Part shown: positions 54,289-63,224 of the stretch, one piece after another
Numbering within the stretch: the stretch's first letter is position 1
Layout of the letters: the number at the start of each line of letters is the position of its first letter
DNA from: Paenibacillus sp. FSL H7-0357
Lineage (GTDB): Bacteria; Bacillota; Bacilli; Paenibacillales; Paenibacillaceae
Length of the DNA: 64,000 bases
Direction of reading: 5' to 3'
Assembly: GCF_000758525.1 (NCBI RefSeq)
Contig: NZ_CP009241.1
Coordinates: forward strand, 5,270,001 to 5,334,000
Notes under the pieces: generated by a model
What the model was told of the DNA's origin: nothing
The model's database searches: none
Seen by the model: only the letters and a program-made list of their open reading frames with translations
Program-made: the position numbers and the translations under genes

Positions 54289-54579
54289 GGTTTCACCTCT
54301 CTTCTTGCTCATCATACCTTCGAGCCGTAAGTTCATTATAGTTGTCCTACCTTTCAGTTAAACATGGTTAACCTTAACATTACCTTAACATTGCTCCTGC
54401 AATCCGGCTGTCAATGCTGAGCATTGTGCCGGGAACGAAAATACAGCAACTTTGCGGGGCGAGGCATTGGAGCATAAGTTCCTGCGCATCTACTACGCCG
54501 TGTTATGGAACACCTGAATAAGCTGGACTCAGAAGCATAACCACATTTTATTTTGAATAATTCACACGGCGGCGCAAAA

Positions 54580-54886
54580 AAATCGCCCTTTTAGTAAAAT
54601 GGAGGTACCACCCAACCATCTCAAAAAGGAGCGATTTCTTTGTACATTCAATATACCATGGATCAACTTTGCTTACCAATGGACTTAGAAGAAGACGATC
54701 CCCCTTAAAGTATATAGGGAAACCTTAGAGAGTGGATATGAAGTTCGGCAGCCAATGACCAAAAACAAAGAGCAGCGACTCTCCAGTACCGGGAGAAGCG
54801 CGGCTCTGTTGTTTTTTTACGGTCATTTTTAACCACAGAACTGTCCCATTCGCCGGAAACTCCACTTATGGGACAGCCCCAAAACA
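54580..54886 (+). mobile_element. Relic of an IS1182-like element
   Basis: The left part has an AAATCG..CCTTTT stem pairing with AAAAGG..CGATTT (about 54580-54636) in front of a transposase start. The right part has a GC hairpin with T run (54769-54818) and an inverted repeat CTGTCCCAT/ATGGGACAG (54841-54849, 54868-54876). Nearly all of the transposase is deleted. Exact ends are uncertain. The remainder of 54337-54997 shows no gene. Confidence 0.6.
54640..54708 (+). pseudogene. Truncated IS1182-type transposase
   Basis: TTG 54640, nine bases after AAGGAG, opens 22 codons ending in a stop at 54706. The peptide YIQYTMDQLCLPMDLEED is the N-terminus I know from IS1182-family transposases, which continue for several hundred residues. 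Here the frame ends after DDPP, so this is a decayed remnant. Confidence 0.75.
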
Positions 54887-54904
54887 TATAAATTCTTATC
54901 TTTT

Positions 54905-54932
54905 TAAAAAAGCCGCCTCTCCCGAGGCGGCT
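54905..54932 (-). terminator. Terminator of the spoIIA operon
   Basis: AGCCGCCTC (54911-54919) and GAGGCGGCT (54924-54932) form a perfect nine-base stem with a four-base loop, followed on the minus strand by six T. Confidence 0.92.
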
Positions 54933-54997
54933 CCTGCTTCTTGCTCATACACCCTTGATTTCACCCGTCACATTCACTGCTCATACTTATCCTTGCT

Positions 54998-55753
54998 TCA
55001 CTGCGCAATCTGCTCGCGGATGTTCGCGAGGATTTTCTTCTCCAGCCTCGACACCTGGACCTGCGAGATGCCAAGGCGGCTGGCGACTTCGGATTGCGTC
55101 TGGTCGCGGTAGTAGCGCAGATAGACGATCAGGCGCTCGCGTTCGGTCAAGGCCCCAATGGCCTCGTTCAGCGCAAGCTTGTCGAACCATCGCTCCTGCG
55201 TTTCATCAGCGATCTGGTCGATCAGGGTGATCGGGTCGCCGTCGTTCTCGAAGACGGTCTCGTGGATCGAGGTCGGCGGCTTGTTGGCCTCCTGGGCGAA
55301 GACGATTTCTTCAGGCGTCACGCCCAGCGCCTCCGCGACCTCGCCGATGGTCGGCAGGCGGTCCAATGTCTTGGACATTTCATCCTTCATCTTGCGTACC
55401 TTATTGGCCATTTCCTTCAGCGAACGGCTGACCTTCAGGGTGCCGTCGTCGCGCAGGAAACGCTGAATCTCGCCGATGATCATCGGCACCGCGTAGGTGG
55501 AGAACTTGACCTCATAGCTGAGGTCGAATTTATCTACGGACTTCAGCAGTCCGATACAGCCAATCTGGAACAAATCATCAGGCTCATACCCGCGGTTCAT
55601 AAACCGCTGCACCACCGACCAGACGAGGCGGATGTTGCAGCTTACAAGCGTGTCGCGGGCCAGATTATCTCCAGCCTGACTGAGCGCGATAAGACGTTTG
55701 ACCTCCGCATCGTCCAAATAGGTCGGCGGAGCTTTTTTTGACTCTGCATCCAT
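54998..55753 (-). CDS. sigF: Sporulation sigma factor F
   Basis: A 251-residue sigma-70 factor. Region 2 (YEPDDLFQIGCIGLLKSVDKF near 55-75), region 3 (GEVAEALGVTPEEI near 140) and region 4 (ERERLIVYLRYYRDQTQSE, then RLGISQVQVSRLEK) are complete. Sigma-F is the first forespore-specific sigma factor, held by SpoIIAB until SpoIIAA is dephosphorylated. It follows spoIIAB by 11 bases. The gene is more GC-rich than the neighbouring ABC modules. Confidence 0.96.
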   Translation of the reverse strand: MDAESKKAPPTYLDDAEVKRLIALSQAGDNLARDTLVSCNIRLVWSVVQRFMNRGYEPDDLFQIGCIGLLKSVDKFDLSYEVKFSTYAVPMIIGEIQRFLRDDGTLKVSRSLKEMANKVRKMKDEMSKTLDRLPTIGEVAEALGVTPEEIVFAQEANKPPTSIHETVFENDGDPITLIDQIADETQERWFDKLALNEAIGALTERERLIVYLRYYRDQTQSEVASRLGISQVQVSRLEKKILANIREQIAQ

Positions 55754-55764
55754 GGCTCCAACCC

Positions 55765-56220
55765 CTAATTGTATAAAGCTTTTTTCGAGACGATGGTTTT
55801 CTTCATTGCGATGGAAGTACCGCGCCCCGGTTCACTTGTAACTTCGAACTCGTCCATGAAATTCTCCATAATCGTAAAACCCATACCCGACCGCTCCAGC
55901 TCCGGCTTGGAGGTGTACAGCGGCTGCTGCGCCAGCTCCAAATCCTCAATCCCGCGTCCCTGATCCTCTATGGTCAGACGCACGGTTTCGTTCTCAATCG
56001 ATGCGGAGATGCTGACAATCCCTTCTGGGTCACTGTCATATCCGTGAATAATGCAGTTTGTCACTGCCTCTGAAACGACCGTCTTCAGATCATTCAGCTC
56101 TTCCATTGTGGGATCAAGCCGGGAGACAAAGGCTGCCACCACTACACGCGCGAACGATTCGTTCTCCGACAGGGCAGCAAACTGCACACTCATGAAGTTA
56201 CCAGCTTCACTCTTTGTCAT
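55765..56220 (-). CDS. spoIIAB: Anti-sigma-F factor and SpoIIAA kinase SpoIIAB
   Basis: A 151-residue GHKL-type kinase/anti-sigma factor. N-box [13 protein letters not shown] (about 50-62), [11 protein letters not shown] and [16 protein letters not shown] form the ATP site. The ATG at 56220 overlaps the spoIIAA stop (ATGA) and uses GGAGGTTG within that gene; a second Met at residue 10 (MSVQFAALS) matches the usual protein start and may be used instead. Confidence 0.95.
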   Translation of the reverse strand: MTKSEAGNFMSVQFAALSENESFARVVVAAFVSRLDPTMEELNDLKTVVSEAVTNCIIHGYDSDPEGIVSISASIENETVRLTIEDQGRGIEDLELAQQPLYTSKPELERSGMGFTIMENFMDEFEVTSEPGRGTSIAMKKTIVSKKALYN

Positions 56221-56570
56221 AACGCAACCTCCAAATCCGAGAGTGCAGCGCTCTCGTCGTCATATAGGGACATGATTTTGAACAGGCCCGACATTTCCAG
56301 CAGCCGCTTCACAGGTGCGGTGGCATCGCAGACTGCCATTTTGCCGCCTTTGCTGCGAATCAGCTTGTACCTCCCGAGAATGACTCCTAAGCCCGAGCTG
56401 TCCATAAACTGCAGGTCCTTCAGGCTGAGGATCATATGCTCGACCTGGCCGCGCATAATCGCTTCATCCATTTCCATACGTACATAATCGGCTGCGTGAT
56501 GGTCCAGCTCTCCAAATAAACGGACAATCAGCACACCCCGGTGATGCTCCATCTCCACATGAGAATTCAT
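56217..56570 (-). CDS. spoIIAA: Anti-anti-sigma factor SpoIIAA
   Basis: A 117-residue STAS protein. The phosphorylatable Ser is Ser58 in [14 protein letters not shown], the same position as in B. subtilis. Dephosphorylation by SpoIIE lets it free sigma-F from SpoIIAB. ATG 56570 (MNSHVEM) follows AGAGGAGA; the longer frame to 56639 is discarded. Confidence 0.95.
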   Translation of the reverse strand: MNSHVEMEHHRGVLIVRLFGELDHHAADYVRMEMDEAIMRGQVEHMILSLKDLQFMDSSGLGVILGRYKLIRSKGGKMAVCDATAPVKRLLEMSGLFKIMSLYDDESAALSDLEVAL

Positions 56571-56641
56571 GCCTGCCACTCTCCTCTTCGTTGCTTTCAA
56601 AACCGCCCTGAAACTAAATGTTTTCCCCTTCAAGGACAAGG

Positions 56642-56680
56642 TTTTCTACATGGCAATTGAGGATTCCTGCCCCACGACAA
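56642..56680 (-). promoter_or_regulatory. Candidate sigma-H promoter and 0A box of spoIIA
   Basis: On the minus strand AGGAAT (56668-56663) and GTAGAAAA (56649-56642) are 13 bases apart and resemble the sigma-H consensus AGGANNT/GAAT with one mismatch in the -10. TTGTCGTG (56680-56673), upstream, resembles a Spo0A box (TGTCGAA). In B. subtilis spoIIA is transcribed by sigma-H with Spo0A. Confidence 0.5.
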
Positions 56681-56743
56681 AACTAGAAGAAAACCCCTAT
56701 GAATCTACAGGAGACTCATGAGCAATCTACAAAATACCAGAAA

Positions 56744-57946
56744 TTAATCAATCGTGAACAGCGAACCCGTCGTCCGCTTGAACAGCTTCCACCAGCCCGC
56801 CTTCGCCACATCTTCGCCTGCCTTGAGCTCGTATTCCTTAATTACATTCGTCCCTTGATAAACTACCAGCTTACCTATGATCTGATCTGCAGCTACAGGA
56901 GCTTTGAGGTTTGCCGGTAGTACCAGCTCATGGCGGATGCCTTCCTGGGTGATGCCTTTCTTCAGCAGGACACTGTAGGTTTCCTCTGCGGTCAGCGGCA
57001 GCTCTGTTTTCACACCCTTCTCAATCTTTAGGGTACCGATAGCGTCGCCTTTTTTGTGAATGGTGTGCATTTTATATTGGGAAAAGAGATAATCGAACAT
57101 CCCCGACACTTCACTGTTGCGCGTTTTGGTGTTCGGTTCGCCCAGCACGACCGCAACAGCACGCAGTCCGTCTCTGGCCGCAGTCGCAGACAGGCAGAAC
57201 TTGGCTTCGGAGGTATAACCCGTTTTCAATCCGTCGGCTCCTGTATAGAAACGGACCAGCTTGTTCGTATTCACCAGCCAGAACGGCTTGGCCGAATCCT
57301 TGCGCAGATAATCCTGGTAGGAGCCGGTATATTTGATGATCCGCTCATGCTTCAGCAGCTCCCGGCTGATTACGGCAATGTCATGCGCCGAAGAATAATG
57401 ATTCTGCGCCGGCAGACCGTTGCAGTTGGCGAAATGGGTGTCCTTCAGGCCCAGCGCTTCAGCTTTGCTGTTCATCAGATCCACAAATGCACTCTCCGAA
57501 CCGGCGATTTTCTCCGCCATTGCCACCGAAGCGTCATTGCCTGAGGCCATAGCGATGCCTTTGAGCATCTCATCCACCGTCATTTCTTCACCGGGCTCCA
57601 GAAAAATCTGCGAACCGCCCATGGATGCCGCGTATTCACTGGTCCGTACCTTATCGGTCAATTGCAGTTTTCCTTCGTCAAGTGCCTCAACGGTGAGCAG
57701 CATAGTCATAATTTTCGTAATGCTTGCCGGAGGCAGCTTATCATGGCTGTTCTTCTCATAGATTACCGTGCCGGTGCCCGCATCCATCAGGATGGCGGAA
57801 CGTGCACCCGGCGCAAGGTCAACAGCGGCGGCATTACTGCCGGTACCGGTACCTTTGGCTTTCTCCTCCGCATACGCCCCCGAGGACGCTCCCAGAACCG
57901 ATACAGCAATACACAGCACTAACATAATATAACGCATTCTTCTCAC
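56744..57946 (-). CDS. dacF: D-alanyl-D-alanine carboxypeptidase DacF
   Basis: A 400-residue class A-type low-molecular-weight penicillin-binding protein. Signal peptide to GAYA (about residue 27); active-site SITK (SxxK, near 75), SGN in MASGNDAS, and KTG in GLKTGYTSEAKF; PBP5 C-terminal domain with an amphipathic end. The start is GTG 57946, seven bases after AGGAGGGG. dacF before spoIIAA is the B. subtilis order, where it helps tune spore cortex cross-linking. Confidence 0.94.
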   Translation of the reverse strand: MRRMRYIMLVLCIAVSVLGASSGAYAEEKAKGTGTGSNAAAVDLAPGARSAILMDAGTGTVIYEKNSHDKLPPASITKIMTMLLTVEALDEGKLQLTDKVRTSEYAASMGGSQIFLEPGEEMTVDEMLKGIAMASGNDASVAMAEKIAGSESAFVDLMNSKAEALGLKDTHFANCNGLPAQNHYSSAHDIAVISRELLKHERIIKYTGSYQDYLRKDSAKPFWLVNTNKLVRFYTGADGLKTGYTSEAKFCLSATAARDGLRAVAVVLGEPNTKTRNSEVSGMFDYLFSQYKMHTIHKKGDAIGTLKIEKGVKTELPLTAEETYSVLLKKGITQEGIRHELVLPANLKAPVAADQIIGKLVVYQGTNVIKEYELKAGEDVAKAGWWKLFKRTTGSLFTID

Positions 57947-58045
57947 AATGGTTCCCCTCCTGAACATTAACCTTCAATTCATAGGTACTGTGTTCCAGTT
58001 TGGTCAGAAAGGGTGAAAATTATTCCATTTATCCGCAAAAATGCT

Positions 58046-58079
58046 CTATAAAATAAAGGCCACCCGCTCCCGGATGGCC
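58046..58079 (-). terminator. Terminator of the peptide ABC operon
   Basis: AGGCCACCCG (58056-58065) pairs with CGGATGGCCT (58070-58079), followed on the minus strand by TTTATTTTAT. Confidence 0.85.
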
Positions 58080-58100
58080 TCGCTATCTTGCTCTATGCGG

Positions 58101-59063
58101 TTAATACAAGTGGCAGGAAACCTGGTGCCCTGATTCCAGCTCGCGCAGCACCGGTTCTTCGGTCCGGCATCTGTCCATTGCATGCGGACAGCGGGGATGG
58201 AAGGCACAGCCGCTTGGCGGAGTTTCCGGGTTCGGCACATCGCCGCTCAGGACAATCCGCTGCTTCTTCAGCGCCGGATTTGGCACCGGCACTGCGGACA
58301 TCAGCGCTTGTGTATACGGATGGAGCGGCTTCGCGAATAATGCCTTTGTAGGCGCAAGCTCAACGATCCGCCCCAGGTACATGACAGCCACACGGTCACT
58401 GATAAACTTCACTACCGACAGGTCATGGGAGATGAACATATAGGTCAGGCCAAACTGCTCCTGCAAATCCTGCATCAGATTCAGCACCTGGGCCTGGATC
58501 GATACATCCAATGCAGATACCGGCTCGTCGCAGACGATGAACTTGGGGTTCAGTGCCAGCGCACGGGCGATTCCGATCCGCTGCCGCTGGCCTCCGGAGA
58601 ATTCATGCGGAAAACGGTGCGCCTGATAAGGGGAGAGTCCGACAACCTCCATCAAGTGTTCGACCCGGCTCTTCAGTTCATTTCCTGCTGCCTGTTCATG
58701 CGTGCGCATAGGCTCCTCCAGGATGCGCTGCACGGTCCAGCGCGGATCCAGCGAAGCATACGGGTCCTGGAACACCATCTGCATATCGGTGCGGAAGCGG
58801 CGCAGCTGCTCGGTACCCAGGCTGCGCACATCTGTGCCGTTGAAGAGGATCTCGCCCTCACTTGGTTCGATCAGGCGCAGGATAGCCCGCCCTGTAGTAG
58901 ACTTGCCGCAGCCGGACTCTCCCACAACGGCTAAGGTCTCTCCTTGTTCTACCGATAACGTAATGCCGTCAACGGCTTTCACGGCACCTACTTGCCTGGA
59001 GAAGAACCCTTTGCGGATCGGATAATGTTTCTTAAGATTGCGGACTTCCAGAATTGTACTCAT
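58101..59063 (-). CDS. Oligopeptide/dipeptide ABC ATP-binding protein (DppF/OppF type)
   Basis: A 320-residue ATPase: Walker [10 protein letters not shown], signature FSGGQRQR, Walker [14 protein letters not shown]-loop FISHDLSV, and the C-terminal oligo_HPY region with [14 protein letters not shown] typical of this subfamily (cluster ligands). ATG 59063 follows AGGAGGGA and overlaps the DppD-type stop by four bases. Last gene of the operon. Confidence 0.94.
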   Translation of the reverse strand: MSTILEVRNLKKHYPIRKGFFSRQVGAVKAVDGITLSVEQGETLAVVGESGCGKSTTGRAILRLIEPSEGEILFNGTDVRSLGTEQLRRFRTDMQMVFQDPYASLDPRWTVQRILEEPMRTHEQAAGNELKSRVEHLMEVVGLSPYQAHRFPHEFSGGQRQRIGIARALALNPKFIVCDEPVSALDVSIQAQVLNLMQDLQEQFGLTYMFISHDLSVVKFISDRVAVMYLGRIVELAPTKALFAKPLHPYTQALMSAVPVPNPALKKQRIVLSGDVPNPETPPSGCAFHPRCPHAMDRCRTEEPVLRELESGHQVSCHLY

Positions 59064-60037
59064 GATATTCCCTCCTGCTGCAGCAGACATCGGCAAGTGT
59101 GTCCCGGCTGAATCTCAAGCAGCTCCGGGCGTTCTTCCCAACAGCGCTGAACCACCATCGGGCAACGGGGAGCGAACCGGCAGCCGGGCGGCAGGTTGGC
59201 CGGGTTCGGCACCTGCCCCGGAATCGAGCTCAGGCGGTCATTGTCTCCCGCGAGCTGAGGCAGCGATGCCAGCAGCCCTTGGGTATACGGATGCAGCGGA
59301 TTGTTATAGAGCGTCGCCACATCTGTTTCTTCCACAATCTGTCCTGCATACATAATGACCACTCTGTCGCACATCTCTGCAACCACCCCAAGATCATGGG
59401 TAATCATCAGAATGGACATGCCCTCGTTCTTCTGCAAATCGCGCATAAGATCGAGAATTTGGGCCTGGATCGTGACGTCCAGTGCCGTGGTCGGCTCATC
59501 TGCAATCAGCAGCTGAGGGTTACAGACCATCGCCATGGCGATCATCACGCGCTGGCGCATACCGCCGGAGAGCTGGTGGGCATACTGCTCGGCAATTTTC
59601 TCCGGACGGGGAATGCCGACCTTTCGCAGCATCTCAACCGCACGCTCATTCGCTTCCTTCTTGCCCAGCTTCAGGTGAAAGCGGGCAGACTCGGAAATCT
59701 GCCGCCCGATCTTGAATACCGGATTGAGCGAGGTCATCGGCTCCTGAAAAATCATCGCAATCCGGTTGCCCCGGATATTGCGCACTTCCTTCGCTGGCAT
59801 TTCCAACATATTCTTGCCTTCAAAACGGATTTGCCCGGCGGCGATCCGGCTGATCCGCTTGGGCAGGAGCTGCATAATCGACAGCGAGGTTATGCTTTTG
59901 CCGCAGCCGGATTCACCGACAATGCCCAGCGTCTCGCCTTTGCGCACTGACAGACTGATGCCGTCCACAGCGCGGACTGTGCCCGCAGCGCTTACGAATT
60001 CGGTGCATAAACCCGATACTTCCAGCAGTTCTGTCAT
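59060..60037 (-). CDS. Oligopeptide/dipeptide ABC ATP-binding protein (DppD/OppD type)
   Basis: A 325-residue ATPase: Walker [10 protein letters not shown], signature LSGGMRQR, Walker [13 protein letters not shown], and C-terminal [17 protein letters not shown] 60037 (MTELLEV) follows GGAGGGG. It forms the ATPase heterodimer with the DppF-type protein and starts 19 bases after the M20 gene. Confidence 0.94.
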   Translation of the reverse strand: MTELLEVSGLCTEFVSAAGTVRAVDGISLSVRKGETLGIVGESGCGKSITSLSIMQLLPKRISRIAAGQIRFEGKNMLEMPAKEVRNIRGNRIAMIFQEPMTSLNPVFKIGRQISESARFHLKLGKKEANERAVEMLRKVGIPRPEKIAEQYAHQLSGGMRQRVMIAMAMVCNPQLLIADEPTTALDVTIQAQILDLMRDLQKNEGMSILMITHDLGVVAEMCDRVVIMYAGQIVEETDVATLYNNPLHPYTQGLLASLPQLAGDNDRLSSIPGQVPNPANLPPGCRFAPRCPMVVQRCWEERPELLEIQPGHTCRCLLQQEGIS

Positions 60038-60056
60038 CGTTACCCCTCCGTTACGT

Positions 60057-61343
60057 TTATCTTTGCGTGTCTTCTTCCACACCCAGGTATTTAAGCGCAG
60101 TCAAGGCATAAACCTTGGCGCATTGAATGATCTGCCAGACTGGTGCTTTTTCATTGAAATTATGAATGGTGGACAGCTCGGCCGGGCCGTATTGCAGCAC
60201 CGGAATGTTATGAGTGCGGAAATGGCGCGCATCGCTGGATGCCCATTGAAGCACACCGTAAGCCTCTTCTCCGCTCACTTCGCAAATGCTCTCTACAAGA
60301 TCGCTGACGACAGGCTCCTCCGGGGAGGTCCAATTCGCATTCCCCTGGAAGCCGAAGCCCTTGACCTCTGACTCGATTCCCGCCTCAAGCAGTAAGGAAC
60401 GGGCCCGGTCAAGCACATCGCGGTAATCAACGCCGAACGGCACCCGCGAATCCACCTGAATGGTGCAGCGGTCGGCAACCACATTGACCTTCGTACCACC
60501 CTGAATGGTTCCGATATTCACGGTAACATGGTCGAACACCTGGTAGGCGACCGTACCGTACTCTTCACGCTGCTTCACATAATCCTGGGAGATGCGGATA
60601 ATTTCTTTGACCTCCTCCGGAATATCCGGCTTGATATCCCATAGGCGCTGCAAGGCATCAATGCCTTTGGCCGCTTTGACGATTGCACTTTCACCAACCA
60701 CCGGAGACAGGCTGCCGTGTCCCGGCGTACCTTCTACTGTGAATTCAAACCAGCAGCTGCCCTTCTGGCCGATCGTCGGATTCAGCGGGCCGGAGGGCTC
60801 AGCGATAACTGCTGCTGTCCCGGAAATTAGCCCGCGCTCCAGCACCCAGGGCACGCCCAGGTGGCCGCCCGTTTCTTCATCCGGCACGATAAGCAGGGAC
60901 AGATCGCCTTTGAGCGGCACGCCCAGCTTCGACAGCAGGGCCACGGCATAGATCAGTCCGGCAAGCCCCGCCTTCATATCGGATGCGCCTCTGCCGAGCA
61001 TGTATCCGTCGACAATATCCCCGCAGAAGGGATCAAAATCCCAGCGGGACAGATCACCAGCCGGAACCACATCGGTATGTCCGCAGAAAATCAACTTTTT
61101 ATCGGAAGGCTGTTCAGCTGCTGTTGTCAATGTGGATACGAGATTCAGCATCTTTTCAGTGGCCGGATAAATGCTCGTGCTCACTCCCGCCTGCTTCAGA
61201 TAATCGATAATAAAGGCGCTGATCTCACGCGAATCACCCGGGGGATTCTCCGATGGATAGCGGATCAACTGCGAGCACAGCTCCAGCAGCTGATCCTGCC
61301 CTTCATCAATTGCATTCAGCACCTTGCTTGTCCAGTCTGTCAT
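60057..61343 (-). CDS. M20 family peptidase/deacylase (ArgE/DapE type)
   Basis: A 428-residue zinc enzyme. Metal ligands and catalytic residues lie in CGHTDVVPAG (about 85), GRGASDMKAG (about 115), PDEETGG with the catalytic Glu, AEPSG and the C-terminal TIHNFNE. ATG 61343 (MTDWTSK) follows AGGGAGG. Placed inside a peptide ABC operon, it probably deacylates or cleaves an imported peptide-like substrate; ArgE or DapE function in biosynthesis is less likely. The specific amide substrate is unknown. Confidence 0.9.
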   Translation of the reverse strand: MTDWTSKVLNAIDEGQDQLLELCSQLIRYPSENPPGDSREISAFIIDYLKQAGVSTSIYPATEKMLNLVSTLTTAAEQPSDKKLIFCGHTDVVPAGDLSRWDFDPFCGDIVDGYMLGRGASDMKAGLAGLIYAVALLSKLGVPLKGDLSLLIVPDEETGGHLGVPWVLERGLISGTAAVIAEPSGPLNPTIGQKGSCWFEFTVEGTPGHGSLSPVVGESAIVKAAKGIDALQRLWDIKPDIPEEVKEIIRISQDYVKQREEYGTVAYQVFDHVTVNIGTIQGGTKVNVVADRCTIQVDSRVPFGVDYRDVLDRARSLLLEAGIESEVKGFGFQGNANWTSPEEPVVSDLVESICEVSGEEAYGVLQWASSDARHFRTHNIPVLQYGPAELSTIHNFNEKAPVWQIIQCAKVYALTALKYLGVEEDTQR

Positions 61344-61431
61344 TGGTAATGGCCTCCCTATAGCTCCCATGAATTTGTGAAAAAAGAGGGACCGCAGCCT
61401 CATGGCCCGTCCGCTCTTTGTAAGTCGAATT

Positions 61432-63033
61432 TTATTCCTGCACCGACAATGGATAGAATCGGATGACCTCATCCGGGTAGAACGCATAGCCGCTGATCTT
61501 GTTGCTCATGCCAACGATGCGGTTGTATTCGTAGAGGTACGCCCATGGCGCTTCTGTTGTAATAATTTCCTGTGCCTGCTGGTACAGCTCACTGCGTTTG
61601 GCTTGATCGGTCTCCGTATTGGCTTGTTCCCACAGCTTGTCTACTTCGGCATTCTGATAGTTGTTGTAGTTGGAGGAACCTTTGCCATACATCAGGAAAC
61701 CAAGATGATAGCCGGGATCATTGACAAAAGAAGTCCATTTGGAAATATAAGCGGTCAGGTTCTTTGTTTTCTGCTGTTCCAGGAACTGGGCGCGTGCCAG
61801 CTTGTTGATGTTCATAGTGACGCCGATTTTGGCAAGCTCAGCCTGAATCAGTACGGCATCATCTTCCCAGTCGTCAAAGCCGGAGCCCAGGGTGAAGTCA
61901 AATTTAAACCCGTTCTCATAACCGGCTTCCTTCAGCAATTCCTTGGCTTTGTCCAGGTTATGCTCGTAGACGTAACCTGCATCGGTGAAGCCCGGAGTAT
62001 TGCTGGCCACGGCGCTCTTCATCTGATTCGCCTGGCCGTACATGACACCGCTCAGCAGTTCATCATAAGGAATGGCATAATTGATCGCCTGGCGGACCTT
62101 CTCGTTGTCAAAAGGCTTCACTTTACTGTTCATCGCAAAGTAGAGAATCCGGTTGCTCGCGTTGGAGGCTACGGTCAGGTCAGTGTTGCTCTTCAGGGAG
62201 GATACATCCTTAGGCGGAATCTCAATCGCCATGTCTACATCACCTTTATCCAGCAGCAGCACCCGGTTGGAGGCCTCCTTGGTGAACTTCAGGGTCACCT
62301 TACCAAGTTTCGCAGCTCCCTGCCAGTAGTCCTCGTTAGGTGTGAACACTGCTTCCGTAGCCGGGTCCCATTTCTCCAGCTTGAACGGGCCGGAGCCGGC
62401 AGCATGGGTCTTGAGGTAATCGGCACCTTGCGCTTCCACCGTCTTCTGATCGACGACGGAGAAGGTGTACATGGCCAGTATTTGCAGGAAATTATGATTG
62501 GCATTAGTCAGGGTAATTTCAACTGTAGAATCATCTACGGCGGTTACGGTTTTGATCGCAGCCATCCCATAGAGAAAACTGCCGGAACTGGACTTGGCAA
62601 CACGGTCAAAGGAATACACAACCGATGCTGCATCCACAGGATTGCCGCTCTGGAATTTCACTCCGGGCGTCAGTTTGAAGGTATAGACAGTATTGTCGCT
62701 CGAAGCCTCCCAGCTCTCGGCAAGCATGGGCTGAATATCTTCAGTGTTGGCGATATTCGCGCCATTTTCGGTCTTAATTCCGTAGGTAACCAGCTGATCG
62801 TATGCGGCAAGTACCAGTGTATCGGAGGTCAGGTCATTCGCTTCTGCCGGGTCCAGTGTTGTGCCGCCCTCGGAATAAGCTACGGTCAGGAATGGTTTGG
62901 CAGCCGCCGTCTCTCCTGTAGTTCCCGATGTCGCTGGTGAGGCAGCCGGTGTTTGCGGATTGGCGCTGGTTGCGCAACCAGCCAGCATAATTGAAAAAGC
63001 GATGAATGTGGACAGCAGCTTGACTCTTTTCAT
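61432..63033 (-). CDS. Peptide ABC transporter substrate-binding lipoprotein
   Basis: A 533-residue family 5 solute-binding protein (DppA/OppA/nickel group). The signal ends in IMLAGC, a lipobox, followed by a Pro/Ala/Thr linker. SBP_bac_5 hallmarks are YTFKLTPGVKFQSGNPVDA and AGSGPFKLEKWDP. AAGGGAGG precedes the ATG. It lies between the DppC-type permease and the M20 enzyme. Confidence 0.92.
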   Translation of the reverse strand: MKRVKLLSTFIAFSIMLAGCATSANPQTPAASPATSGTTGETAAAKPFLTVAYSEGGTTLDPAEANDLTSDTLVLAAYDQLVTYGIKTENGANIANTEDIQPMLAESWEASSDNTVYTFKLTPGVKFQSGNPVDAASVVYSFDRVAKSSSGSFLYGMAAIKTVTAVDDSTVEITLTNANHNFLQILAMYTFSVVDQKTVEAQGADYLKTHAAGSGPFKLEKWDPATEAVFTPNEDYWQGAAKLGKVTLKFTKEASNRVLLLDKGDVDMAIEIPPKDVSSLKSNTDLTVASNASNRILYFAMNSKVKPFDNEKVRQAINYAIPYDELLSGVMYGQANQMKSAVASNTPGFTDAGYVYEHNLDKAKELLKEAGYENGFKFDFTLGSGFDDWEDDAVLIQAELAKIGVTMNINKLARAQFLEQQKTKNLTAYISKWTSFVNDPGYHLGFLMYGKGSSNYNNYQNAEVDKLWEQANTETDQAKRSELYQQAQEIITTEAPWAYLYEYNRIVGMSNKISGYAFYPDEVIRFYPLSVQE

Positions 63034-63224
63034 CAGTAATTCCTCCCTTTTCTATATCCTGCCTGCTAAAAAAACATATTGCTGCTTGTGATCATGCTCC
63101 GTGAGGGGCTGGATCTGCTTCCGAGGGTCTCGCCTGTCTGCAGCAGCCCTTCCGGCAGACTCTAATCTATATTTATCGGGCAACCTGCGGATGTGCAGCG
63201 GGACTTCCCTGCCTGCGCTCAGCT

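Noticed and set aside
54337..54600. A gene between the module-1 regulator and the IS relic
   Set aside because: All frames are short and none has a ribosome site with a plausible product.
61402..62940. Plus-strand frame of 512 codons opposite the peptide-binding protein
   Set aside because: Long only because the minus-strand gene has biased codons; no family pattern, while the minus strand encodes a clear lipoprotein.
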